6,368 nucleotides of DNA, taken from NCBI GenBank assembly GCA_022360275.1, contig JAKSDC010000035.1, forward strand, positions 1-6,368, written 5' to 3'. The stretch comes from Chlorobiales bacterium. Its GTDB lineage: Bacteria > Bacteroidota > Chlorobiia > Chlorobiales > Chlorobiaceae. Below the pieces are notes generated by a model. That model was not told the origin of the DNA, ran no database searches, and was given only the letters and a program-made list of their open reading frames with translations. How positions within the stretch are numbered: position 1 is the stretch's first letter; each line of letters opens with the position of its first letter. Both the position numbers and the translations under genes were made by a program. Below, piece by piece: positions 1 to 5,622 of the stretch.

Positions 1-950
1 ACCGCCGGCAATCTGCGGATTATGGCTTTTCTGCGCGCCATTGCCTGGACACCGATCGCCAGTGCTATGGTCATGATTGCAGGCAAACCTTCAGGAATGG
101 CAGCAACTGCAAGCCCAACGGCCGCATTGAACATTTCTGTCAACGAATATCCTCTGACGAACACACCAAAACTAAAAAGCAGCGCAGAAAGCAGAACAAT
201 TACAACGGTCAGGGTTCGGGCGAACTCGTCTATGCGTTGAAGCAAAGGTGTTTCAAGGGTCTCCACTTTCCCGAGCATGGAGCTGATCCGGCCAATTTCC
301 GTTTGGTCACCGGTGCCGATAACAATACCTTCCCCTTTTCCGTAAGTGACAAGTGTTCCTGAAAATGTCATATTTGTGCGTTCGGCAAGCGGAGCGTCGC
401 TCTTGACTTCCTCGCTGTTTTTTTCTACAGGAAGTGATTCTCCTGTCAACAGGGATTCGTCGGTACGAAGGTTTCTGACGGAAAACAGCCGCATATCCGC
501 CGGTACCTTGTCTCCCGACTGCAAAATGACAATGTCGCCTGGTACCAGTTGCTCGGAGGGTACAGTGGCTGTGCGGCCGTTTCGGCGAACCGTCGCCTGG
601 GGGGAAAGGAGGTTTTTAATTGCATCCAGGGCTTTCTCTGCTTTTCCTTCCTGAATAAATCCGATCAGCGCGTTGATGATTACCACGCCGAAGATGACCC
701 AGGCATCGATCCAGTGGTCAAGCAAGGCGGTCACGACGGCCGCTACCAGGAGCACGTAAATAAGGATATTTTTGAATTGTAGCAGAAATCTCACAACGGG
801 ATGCTGTTTTTTTGCAGGGGTCAGACGGTTGGTGCCGTACCGGGCCGTGCGCGATGCAATCTCGCTGTCGGTCAAGCCTTTATTCGAGGTCGAAAGCAAC
901 TGAAAAACCTGTTCAGCAGTTTCACTATGCCAGGTTTGCGACTGTGCCAT
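1..950 (-). CDS. P-type (P2A, Ca2+-type) cation-transporting ATPase, N-terminal part, 3' end beyond window
   Basis: An ATP-driven cation pump of the inner membrane; only the first 316 residues lie in the window. Reading on the minus strand, residues 1-55 form the cytosolic N-terminal cation-ATPase domain, and M1 and M2 fall near 60-77 and 83-99. The actuator domain follows, with the dephosphorylation loop TGES at 169-172. M3 lies near 247-265, and M4 carries AVAAIPEGLPA (281-291). PEGLP in M4 with TGES is typical of the P2A Ca2+-ATPase group (SERCA-like), whose M4 glutamate binds Ca2+; Na+/K+ pumps usually have PEGLL. The sequence stops at RRLPAV, just before the expected DKTGT phosphorylation site, so the catalytic aspartate and the M5/M6 ion ligands cannot be seen. 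The ATG at 948-950 is the first start after an in-frame TAA at 957-959; an AGGA lies 12 nt upstream. The family call is firm. Ca2+ specificity is inferred, since some bacterial members move other ions. Confidence 0.93.
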   Translation of the reverse strand, partial: MAQSQTWHSETAEQVFQLLSTSNKGLTDSEIASRTARYGTNRLTPAKKQHPVVRFLLQFKNILIYVLLVAAVVTALLDHWIDAWVIFGVVIINALIGFIQEGKAEKALDAIKNLLSPQATVRRNGRTATVPSEQLVPGDIVILQSGDKVPADMRLFSVRNLRTDESLLTGESLPVEKNSEEVKSDAPLAERTNMTFSGTLVTYGKGEGIVIGTGDQTEIGRISSMLGKVETLETPLLQRIDEFARTLTVVIVLLSALLFSFGVFVRGYSLTEMFNAAVGLAVAAIPEGLPAIMTIALAIGVQAMARRKAIIRRLPA

Positions 951-1212
951 GTTTGTTTACGATCCTGATAAGTGGTTTCGAAATATTTACATGCCACCAT
1001 ATTCTACAATGCGTTTTTGTTGTTTGTTCCCGAACTTTTCTGGCAGTATCGCATTCTCAGTTGGCGGCAGTCTTTCCGGTTTCCTGTGTGGTGAAAACAG
1101 AGGGTCGTTAGTGAGTCTGGCCGGGGGGCAGGGTCGAAAGTTTGTTCTTTTGCGTGGGTTTATTAATGTTAGTGAACCGAGGAAATAGAACACAAAAATC
1201 AGAAAATGGTCC
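951..1212. promoter_or_regulatory. Divergent intergenic region between the P-type ATPase and ferredoxin genes
   Basis: These 262 bases separate two genes that point away from each other, so both promoters should lie here. I recognise no coding sequence. The open frames on either strand give low-complexity, unfamiliar peptides and run into the start of the ferredoxin gene or its antisense. The stretch next to the ATPase gene is AT-rich (near 970-1020). The middle (1060-1140) is GC-richer and holds a run of six Gs at 1124-1129. No operator could be assigned to a known regulator. Confidence 0.6.
1142..1169 (+). promoter_or_regulatory. Candidate promoter for the ferredoxin gene
   Basis: TTGTTC at 1142-1147 and TAATGT at 1164-1169 are separated by 16 nt, a reasonable sigma70-type layout about 45 nt before the ferredoxin ATG. 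Both boxes match the consensus only in part, so this is a weak visual prediction. Confidence 0.25.
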
Positions 1213-1461
1213 ATGGCAAACAAGGAGATAAAACACCCGCAAAATATACGCGGGCCTTTTTACTGTACTGATCCAGAAGACCCGAATGGTGAGGGATGCA
1301 CCGCTTGTACGATCTGCTACGTCGCGGCGCCTGACTGTTTTGCATCGGATGAAGAAGGCTATGCGTATGTCAGCAGGCAACCGGAAACCGATGAAGAAAT
1401 CAATCTTTGCCGTGAACAAATCGAGGATTGTCCTCCTCAGGCCATAGGCGATGACGGGTAG
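1213..1461 (+). CDS. Single-cluster [4Fe-4S] ferredoxin, small and acidic
   Basis: A soluble electron carrier of 82 residues. Cluster ligands are expected from C29, C32 and C35 (CTACTIC) and from C73, followed by proline (EDCPPQAI). This is the CxxCxxC...CP pattern of ferredoxins that keep one [4Fe-4S] cluster where bacterial dicluster ferredoxins have two. From memory of the family, the start (N-I-R-G-P-F-Y), the AP-x-x-F after the third cysteine, the QPET stretch (56-59) and the end A-I-G-D-D-G match a common group of about 75-80 residue bacterial ferredoxins. Three features look unusual for that group: an insertion of D-P-E-D-P-N-G before the first ligand, and cysteines at 18 and 42. C66 is a further non-ligand cysteine. 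The protein is strongly acidic, as expected for a ferredoxin. The ATG at 1213 is the only ATG after the in-frame TAG at 1186-1188. It lacks a nearby Shine-Dalgarno site: GAGGAA at 1179-1184 is too far away. The gene stands alone; its redox partner is unknown. Confidence 0.92.
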   Translation: MANKEIKHPQNIRGPFYCTDPEDPNGEGCTACTICYVAAPDCFASDEEGYAYVSRQPETDEEINLCREQIEDCPPQAIGDDG

Positions 1462-1503
1462 TATGGAACAGATTGGATAGATGCTGAGCTGAACAAGAAT
1501 GCA

Positions 1504-2451
1504 TCAGGGAGCAGGTCTTGATCGATTTACGATATACACAAGTGTCGAAGACAGCTCATTATTTCTTACTCCTGCAGCCATGCCTTGTATTCCCCGCATG
1601 ACCCCTCTTGCCAAGTGCATCAAGTCTGAACCGCCGTTTTCTCTAAGGATGTTTTTCTCGCTGTAGATAGCGTTGTAGAAGGTGTCCGGAGTGAAAGGGC
1701 GCATGGAGGTTATTTGGAGGCCATGCTTGTTGAGCAGCTTGCCAAGTGTAGCAGGAGTGAAATGGTAGAGATGGCGGGGAGCATCCCAGGCGGTCCAGTG
1801 TTTGCCGTAGAGGGTTGCATCGAGGCTTCCGGCGTTGGGCAGTGTGACAACCATGGCTCCGTTTGGGCCGAGGCATTGCGCAGCCTTGTCAAGGGTTTCG
1901 TTGATCCGGTGAATATGTTCGAGCGTGTGCCAGAAGATAATGCGGTCGTATGCGCCGCTGAGTGAGCTGTCACAGAAGTCGGCAGTCTGAACGTCGAGGT
2001 TGAAAATCTTTCTTGCATGAGATGCCGATCGGCGGTTTTTCTCGAAACCAAGACAGTTTTCCGGAGGTATATCGTTTCTTCGGCGGAGCATGTTAAGGAG
2101 TTCGCCGGAGGAACAGCCAACCTCTATGATTTTTGAGCGGAAAGAAAGAGGATGACTGCTGTTCTCGATCAGCGATGCCTTTTTTTTGAGCACGGTGTTT
2201 CGAAAAGCAAGGTAAAGTTTGTCTCGAAAGGTTCGGGTGCTTGTAATCGAAAGGTGAGGATCGTAAAAAGCAGAAGGGTAATAGGTATTGATCTCTGTTT
2301 CGTCCGGTCGTGGAGAGAGGTAGATCAGTTCCGATTCAGGATCACGGACCAGTTGCCATTCGGTACTGCCGGATGGAGACAGCCGATCCGAAACCTTCAT
2401 GAAAGGGTGCGGGGAAGTGTTGCCGGTTACGGGGCTTCCAGACCTTTCCAT
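1504..2451 (-). CDS. Class I SAM-dependent methyltransferase (Methyltransf_23-like)
   Basis: A cytosolic protein of 315 residues with a Rossmann-like methyltransferase core. Motif I, which binds S-adenosylmethionine, is IIEVGCSSGELL (108-119). An acidic residue after the second strand (G-F-E, 135-137) would contact the ribose. The following strands are DRIIFWHTLEHI (169-180) and LGPNGAMVVTLPN (194-206), and a conserved-looking W-D-A-P-R-H-L-Y-H-F (222-231) follows. The substrate cannot be told; relatives act on small molecules, sugars or lipids. The stretch Y-L-S-P-R-P (44-49) to Y-Y-P (57-59) matches the linker that in many relatives follows an N-terminal four-cysteine zinc ribbon. Here that ribbon region has no cysteines. 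The gene starts 6 nt after the HIT gene stop, so the two are probably co-transcribed and translated together. The ATG at 2449-2451 has no strong ribosome binding site; an in-frame ATG at 2398-2400 is a less likely start. It converges on the ferredoxin gene with a 42-bp gap and no obvious terminator. Confidence 0.88.
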   Translation of the reverse strand: MERSGSPVTGNTSPHPFMKVSDRLSPSGSTEWQLVRDPESELIYLSPRPDETEINTYYPSAFYDPHLSITSTRTFRDKLYLAFRNTVLKKKASLIENSSHPLSFRSKIIEVGCSSGELLNMLRRRNDIPPENCLGFEKNRRSASHARKIFNLDVQTADFCDSSLSGAYDRIIFWHTLEHIHRINETLDKAAQCLGPNGAMVVTLPNAGSLDATLYGKHWTAWDAPRHLYHFTPATLGKLLNKHGLQITSMRPFTPDTFYNAIYSEKNILRENGGSDLMHLARGVMRGIQGMAAGVRNNELSSTLVYIVNRSRPAP

Positions 2452-2457
2452 AATTGC

Positions 2458-2979
2458 TTATTGCCCGGCTTTCTTCTGCACTATTTCCTGTATTGTTTCG
2501 CGCAGCTGCTTGTAGAGACGACGCATGTCGTTGCTCAGGACTTTCGTTTCGCCAATGACGGGCATGAAATTCGTATCCCCCTCCCAGCGCGGCACAATGT
2601 GAAAGTGGATATGTGAATCGACACTGCCGCCGGCAACTTTTCCTACGTTGACGCCGAAATTGAAACCGTGCGGGTGGATTGTTTGGCGCAATGCTTCTAT
2701 GCAGATATCGGTGAGCTGCATGATTTCAAGCTTGGTTGCATCGTCGAGGTCTGAAAGTTCCGGGGTCTGTTTGAAGGGGATGACCATGAGGTGTCCGCAG
2801 TTATAGGGAAAAAGATTCATGATAATGAAGCTCTTTTCCGCGCGGTGCAGCACATAACGTTCCTCGTCTTCTTCAGGAGGAATATCGGTAAAGATGTCTT
2901 TTGCCGGATGGAAAGGATGATTTTCGTCCTTGAAGGACTCCATATACAGTTCTCTCCAGGGGGAATACATTTTTTCCAT
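2458..2979 (-). CDS. HIT-family protein, Ap4A phosphorylase/hydrolase-like
   Basis: A cytosolic nucleotide-binding protein of 173 residues. The histidine triad is HIHFHIV (123-129), preceded by G-G-S (117-119). In HIT enzymes the middle histidine is the nucleophile that forms the nucleotidyl intermediate. The core F-P-Y-N-C-G-H-L-M-V-I-P (57-68), H-G-F-N-F-G-V-N-V-G (104-113) and V-P-R-W-x-G-D-x-N-F (129-138) closely recall the mycobacterial-type diadenosine tetraphosphate phosphorylases (Rv2613c group). Release of nucleotides from Ap4A or similar dinucleotides is therefore the likely reaction, though the substrate is not proven by sequence. The N-terminal W-R (8-9) fits the family start. Where many relatives carry C-x-F-C, this protein has H-P-F-H (21-24). 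I chose the ATG at 2977-2979. The frame is open to an upstream ATG at 3126, but that stretch is the tRNA-Leu gene read as protein. An ATG three codons in is also possible. The tRNA lies 26 nt upstream and the methyltransferase 6 nt downstream. Confidence 0.92.
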   Translation of the reverse strand: MEKMYSPWRELYMESFKDENHPFHPAKDIFTDIPPEEDEERYVLHRAEKSFIIMNLFPYNCGHLMVIPFKQTPELSDLDDATKLEIMQLTDICIEALRQTIHPHGFNFGVNVGKVAGGSVDSHIHFHIVPRWEGDTNFMPVIGETKVLSNDMRRLYKQLRETIQEIVQKKAGQ

Positions 2980-3005
2980 GCTGGCTTTGTTTTGCTGCAG
3001 GACAG

Positions 3006-3093
3006 TGGTACCAAAGGTGGGACTCGAACCCACACGGGTTAAACACCCACTGGATTTTGAGTCCAGCGCGTCTACCAATTCCGCCACTTTGGC
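3006..3093 (-). tRNA. tRNA-Leu, anticodon CAA
   Basis: The minus strand folds into a class II tRNA. The acceptor stem is GCCAAAG with CTTTGGT (one G-T pair at the end). The anticodon stem CTGGA/TCCAG encloses loop CTCAAAA, giving anticodon CAA, which reads UUG. A long variable arm with stem GGGT/ACCC and T arm GTGGG-TTCGAGT-CCCAC follow, and the gene ends in A-CCA. The 3' CCA is therefore encoded in the DNA. The 88-nt length including CCA fits tRNA-Leu. Confidence 0.97.
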
Positions 3094-3137
3094 TAATAAG
3101 AAGAACCTCGAACTCACGCCGTTCACGACAATTTATT

Positions 3138-3150
3138 AGAGGTATCCTCT
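3138..3150. repeat. Short inverted repeat between the two tRNA-Leu genes
   Basis: AGAGG-TAT-CCTCT is a perfect 5-bp inverted repeat with a 3-nt loop, in the 93-nt spacer between the leucine tRNAs. On the minus strand it is followed by AATAAATTG, too poor in T for a convincing terminator. It may be a processing hairpin in a shared precursor, or chance. Confidence 0.35.
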
Positions 3151-3186
3151 GAGCAATCTATATCGAGTGAAACGGTCCGGGTCACG

Positions 3187-3268
3187 TGCGAGAGAAGGGA
3201 CTCGAACCCTTACGCCTTCCGGCACTAGTTCCTAAGACTAGCGTGTATACCAATTTCACCACTCTCGC
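3187..3268 (-). tRNA. tRNA-Leu, anticodon UAG
   Basis: The minus strand gives a class II tRNA with acceptor stem GCGAGAG/CTCTCGC and discriminator A. D arm GTG...CAC is followed by anticodon stem CTAGT/ACTAG around loop CTTAGGA, so the anticodon is TAG (UAG), which reads CUN leucine codons. The variable arm is GCC-GGAA-GGC, and the T arm is AAGGG-TTCGAGT-CCCTT. After the discriminator the DNA reads CGT, so CCA is not encoded, unlike the downstream tRNA-Leu(CAA). Confidence 0.97.
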
Positions 3269-3286
3269 AATCTGCAGTAAAAAGAG

Positions 3287-3315
3287 AATATACGTGGTTT
3301 TTTGTTTTATAAAAA
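3287..3315 (-). promoter_or_regulatory. Candidate promoter for the tRNA-Leu/HIT/methyltransferase unit
   Basis: On the minus strand TATATT (3287-3292) would be a -10 box placed 18 nt before the mature 5' end of tRNA-Leu(UAG). TTTTTA (3310-3315) sits 17 nt upstream as a poor -35. Position and spacing fit a tRNA promoter; the -35 match is weak. The same 107-bp gap must also hold the divergent promoter of the PAP2-like gene, which I could not place. Confidence 0.35.
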
Positions 3316-3375
3316 CTATCTTCCGTCATAGCTCTTTTTTTATGCGTAACTTCTTTTTTGCTCATTGCTTACTTC

Positions 3376-3963
3376 ATGTCGCACCATCGCTTTGCATCCC
3401 TGACATCCTGGGTGGTCAGTCCTATAGTTGTTGCACCTGCAGCATATTTTCTGATTGCATGTTTTGGATTCAGTGATGATCCGGCGAGGTGGTATTATCT
3501 CCTGGTTCTCTTTCTTGCAAGCACTATCGTTCCTGTGTTACTGATCTACGGGCTGAAAAAAATCGGAAAGGTTTCCGACTACAATATAACTTTTCGCGAA
3601 CAGCGCTTTCTGCCTTTGCTGGTGATGGTCGGGGTTAATTTTCTCGGATACGAACTGATGCAGCAGATCGAGGCCCCCAGAATTTTTACCGGGATTTTAC
3701 TGTTTAATGCTGTTAATACTGTGCTTATTCTCCTGATTACCCTGCAATGGAAGATCAGCGTTCACCTGCTTACGCTGGCTTCTTCGATCGCTTTGCTGTA
3801 TCTGCAGTTCGGAGTTGTTGCGTTCTGGCTTTTGTTCCTTGTGCCGGTACTGATGTGGTCGAGGGTTTATCTGAAAGCACATACGTTCATGCAGACTCTT
3901 GTTGGAAGCCTGATCGGTTTTCTGAGCATGTATGCTGAATTAAAGTGGTGGATAGGATTGTGA
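3376..3963 (+). CDS. PAP2-like integral membrane protein with degenerate active site
   Basis: A very hydrophobic protein of 195 residues with about six or seven membrane segments (near 12-31, 39-59, 78-94, 103-122, 129-160 and 172-188). The C-terminal part carries S162-R163-x5-H169, the third motif of the type 2 phosphatidic acid phosphatase superfamily, but Q173 stands where the catalytic-triad aspartate is expected. K-I-S-V-H (126-130) resembles the P-S-G-H motif only in its serine and histidine, and R-E-Q-R-F-L-P (74-80) is a poor match to K-x6-R-P. Similar PAP2-like membrane proteins are common in Bacteroidetes and Chlorobi. Active members remove phosphate from lipids such as phosphatidate or isoprenyl diphosphate; this one may be inactive or altered. 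I favour the ATG at 3376. A TTG at 3358 would add six residues, and an in-frame TAA at 3310-3312 limits it further. No clear ribosome binding site is visible. Its stop overlaps the start of the ferrochelatase-like gene. Confidence 0.75.
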   Translation: MSHHRFASLTSWVVSPIVVAPAAYFLIACFGFSDDPARWYYLLVLFLASTIVPVLLIYGLKKIGKVSDYNITFREQRFLPLLVMVGVNFLGYELMQQIEAPRIFTGILLFNAVNTVLILLITLQWKISVHLLTLASSIALLYLQFGVVAFWLLFLVPVLMWSRVYLKAHTFMQTLVGSLIGFLSMYAELKWWIGL

Positions 3964-5030
3964 AGAAAAGAAGGTATGCTGTTCTTATCGTAACCTATGG
4001 TGAGGTTGAAAGGCTTACGCTCAGAAACCTCTGGCCGAGTACTCGAAGAATAGTCAAGGTAATAACCCGGCAGATCGTCAAGGTACCAAAGCTCCTGATC
4101 TACATGATCGCGGATTACCGGTCAACCCGGCACTACATTGACTGGCGGCTGCACAATTATGAATCTACGCTGGTCGATACCAACCGGACACAGACAATGT
4201 CCATTGCGAATCTGATCAGCAGGGACACTCGGCCTGTTTTGGCTTCCGTTGATGTCGATGTTATTGACTCTTATTACTTTGTGCCGCCTTATCTTGAAGA
4301 TACACTCTTTGAAGTGCAGGCCGAATATGACGGGGTGATTGTTGTTCCGATGATTCCTGTCGAATCTGCTTTTTCCTGTGGTGTGGCCTGCCAGATGGTA
4401 ACGGATGCTTACGGTAACGACAGGTTCGAAAAGGTGCGCTTGCTGAACAAACTCTGGCAGGATGAGGAGTTGCATAGGATCTATACCGATTACCTGTTTC
4501 AGAACGTTGACAGGTCTTATGTGGGCAAGGGTGTTAAAAAAGGGCTTGTGCTGGTGATTCATGGTACGCTTGTGCGGGATCGTGCCGGTAACCCTCCCAA
4601 GGTGTTTACCGGACTGAATGAAACCGGTGAGTTTTTCGAAATGATGAAACAGCGGATCATGGATGATCCACGGAATGTTTTTCATGGTGTCAAGCAGGGC
4701 TGCATGAACCATACTACCGGAGGAGAGTGGACTGCGGAGACCGTTCAGAAAGCATTTCAGGAATTCATGGCAGAAGGGTATGACAGCGTAGTGATGTTTC
4801 CCTATGGTTTTTTTGCTGACAACAGCGAAACAGAATATGAGGCGCGCACGCTGCTCGAGAAATCTCCATTTGCCTGCAAGCAGTATATTCGTTGTATCAA
4901 CGGTTCGCCACAGTTCGCAGAGTGGCTTGCTTCGCGCATCATCGAGCAGGTAGAAAAGCTCGAGGCCGTTCAGGAAACATTTGACAACTTGCTACAGAAG
5001 AAACAAAAAGGTGAACATGCAGGAAATTGA
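3960..5030 (+). CDS. Divergent ferrochelatase (HemH) family protein
   Basis: A 356-residue member of the ferrochelatase superfamily, the enzymes that insert Fe2+ into porphyrin to make haem. The N-terminal Y-A-V-L-I-V-T-Y-G-E (6-15) matches the first strand (VLLVNLGTP in typical enzymes). G-V-I-V-V-P-M-I-P (125-133) matches the I-V-x-L-P-L-Y-P strand. V-L-V-I-H-G-T (197-203) aligns with the F-S-A-H segment, so H201 equals the invariant catalytic histidine. G-F-F-A-D-N-S-E-T-E-Y-E (283-294) aligns with G-F-x-S-D-H-x-E-T-L-Y-E: the aspartate and E290 are kept, but the histidine is N288. The 130-residue segment between the first strand and the V-V-P strand is unlike common HemH, and the last 30 residues are a charged, probably helical tail. 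A different metal or tetrapyrrole is possible. I chose GTG 3960, which overlaps the previous stop by 4 nt with GGTGG upstream; GTG 3945 is the longest alternative. The TPR gene overlaps its end. Confidence 0.78.
   Translation: MKKRRYAVLIVTYGEVERLTLRNLWPSTRRIVKVITRQIVKVPKLLIYMIADYRSTRHYIDWRLHNYESTLVDTNRTQTMSIANLISRDTRPVLASVDVDVIDSYYFVPPYLEDTLFEVQAEYDGVIVVPMIPVESAFSCGVACQMVTDAYGNDRFEKVRLLNKLWQDEELHRIYTDYLFQNVDRSYVGKGVKKGLVLVIHGTLVRDRAGNPPKVFTGLNETGEFFEMMKQRIMDDPRNVFHGVKQGCMNHTTGGEWTAETVQKAFQEFMAEGYDSVVMFPYGFFADNSETEYEARTLLEKSPFACKQYIRCINGSPQFAEWLASRIIEQVEKLEAVQETFDNLLQKKQKGEHAGN
5007..5013 (+). promoter_or_regulatory. Ribosome binding site deciding the TPR gene start
   Basis: AAAGGTG inside the end of the ferrochelatase-like gene places its AAGG core 5 nt before the ATG at 5017. 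It supports that ATG over the upstream in-frame ATG at 4981, which would overlap the preceding gene by 50 nt and has no comparable site. Confidence 0.6.
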
Positions 5031-5616
5031 AAGGCTTGAGAAAGAAGCCGGGAGTGATCTGGAAAATAACGAGAAACAGTATGAACTTGCCTTGGCCTAT
5101 ATCGACGGCAGCCGTTATAGTCAGGCGGTGACCATATTGGACAAACTGATAAAACAAGATCATCGGAATGTTAACGTCCTGTATTCCAGGGGAGTTGCTC
5201 ATATGTCCACCGGCAACTATCGGCAGGCAGGCCAGGATTTTCTTCGTGCCGTCGCGCTCGACAGGGATTTTCTGAACGCATACAAAAATCTCGGGTTTGT
5301 GCAGCTCACGATGGGGAGAGAAGAGGATGCGATCAGCACGCTTGAAAGGGTTTTGGAGATCGATCCTTCATATGTCGATGCGTATTGTCTGCTTGGGGAT
5401 GTTTATATCGATATTGGTCAGTATGACAAAGCAAGGGCCGCAATCGAGAAGGCTCTTGAACTGGAGCCCGATAGTGCCGAGCCACACTGTAAGATGGCCA
5501 TGTACTGTCTTTCGCAAGGTGATTTCAAAGGGCTCAGGGAGCAGCATATGATATTGAAGCATCTTGACCCTGCCCTTGCATCGCAGATCGGAGGGCTGTT
5601 TTTTGACGAAACCTGA
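5017..5616 (+). CDS. Tetratricopeptide (TPR) repeat protein
   Basis: A 199-residue protein built almost wholly of TPR repeats, which form a helical scaffold for binding other proteins. Five 34-residue units run in unbroken register: 18-51, 52-85, 86-119, 120-153 and 154-187. The third and fourth are the clearest, with A-Y-x-N/L-L-G, a G-x-x-x-x-A turn, and endings such as L-E-I-D-P and L-E-L-E-P. The fifth is degenerate (G-D-F-K-G-L-R-E-Q). A short charged helix precedes the array, and F-F-D-E-T ends the protein. There is no signal peptide or membrane segment, so it should be cytosolic. It carries no catalytic domain, and its partner cannot be read from sequence; the neighbouring ferrochelatase-like or membrane proteins are candidates by context. 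The ATG at 5017 overlaps the previous gene by 14 nt, and the next gene starts 6 nt after the stop, so this is one operon with coupled translation. Confidence 0.93.
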   Translation: MQEIERLEKEAGSDLENNEKQYELALAYIDGSRYSQAVTILDKLIKQDHRNVNVLYSRGVAHMSTGNYRQAGQDFLRAVALDRDFLNAYKNLGFVQLTMGREEDAISTLERVLEIDPSYVDAYCLLGDVYIDIGQYDKARAAIEKALELEPDSAEPHCKMAMYCLSQGDFKGLREQHMILKHLDPALASQIGGLFFDET

Positions 5617-5622
5617 GTTACA

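Noticed and set aside
949..1188. A 79-codon open frame on the plus strand before the ferredoxin gene
   Set aside because: The peptide is unfamiliar and lacks a ribosome binding site, and it occupies the divergent promoter region; chance is the simpler reading.
987..1223. A 78-codon open frame on the minus strand, overlapping the ferredoxin start
   Set aside because: It runs through the divergent promoter region, has no recognisable domain, and would overlap a well-supported gene start.
1462..1503. Terminator between the convergent ferredoxin and methyltransferase genes
   Set aside because: Only a 5-bp GATGC/GCATC pairing with a 16-nt loop and no T-run can be drawn, which is too weak to call.
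2152..2616. A 154-codon open frame on the plus strand
   Set aside because: It is antisense across the methyltransferase and HIT genes and has no family-like motifs.
3006..3268. tRNA genes as an attachment site for an integrated element
   Set aside because: No integrase gene and no repeated copy of either tRNA 3' end is present in the window; flanking genes look like ordinary chromosomal genes.
4122..4712. A 196-codon open frame on the minus strand
   Set aside because: It lies wholly antisense to the ferrochelatase-like gene, whose motifs are clear, and its peptide shows no recognisable domain.
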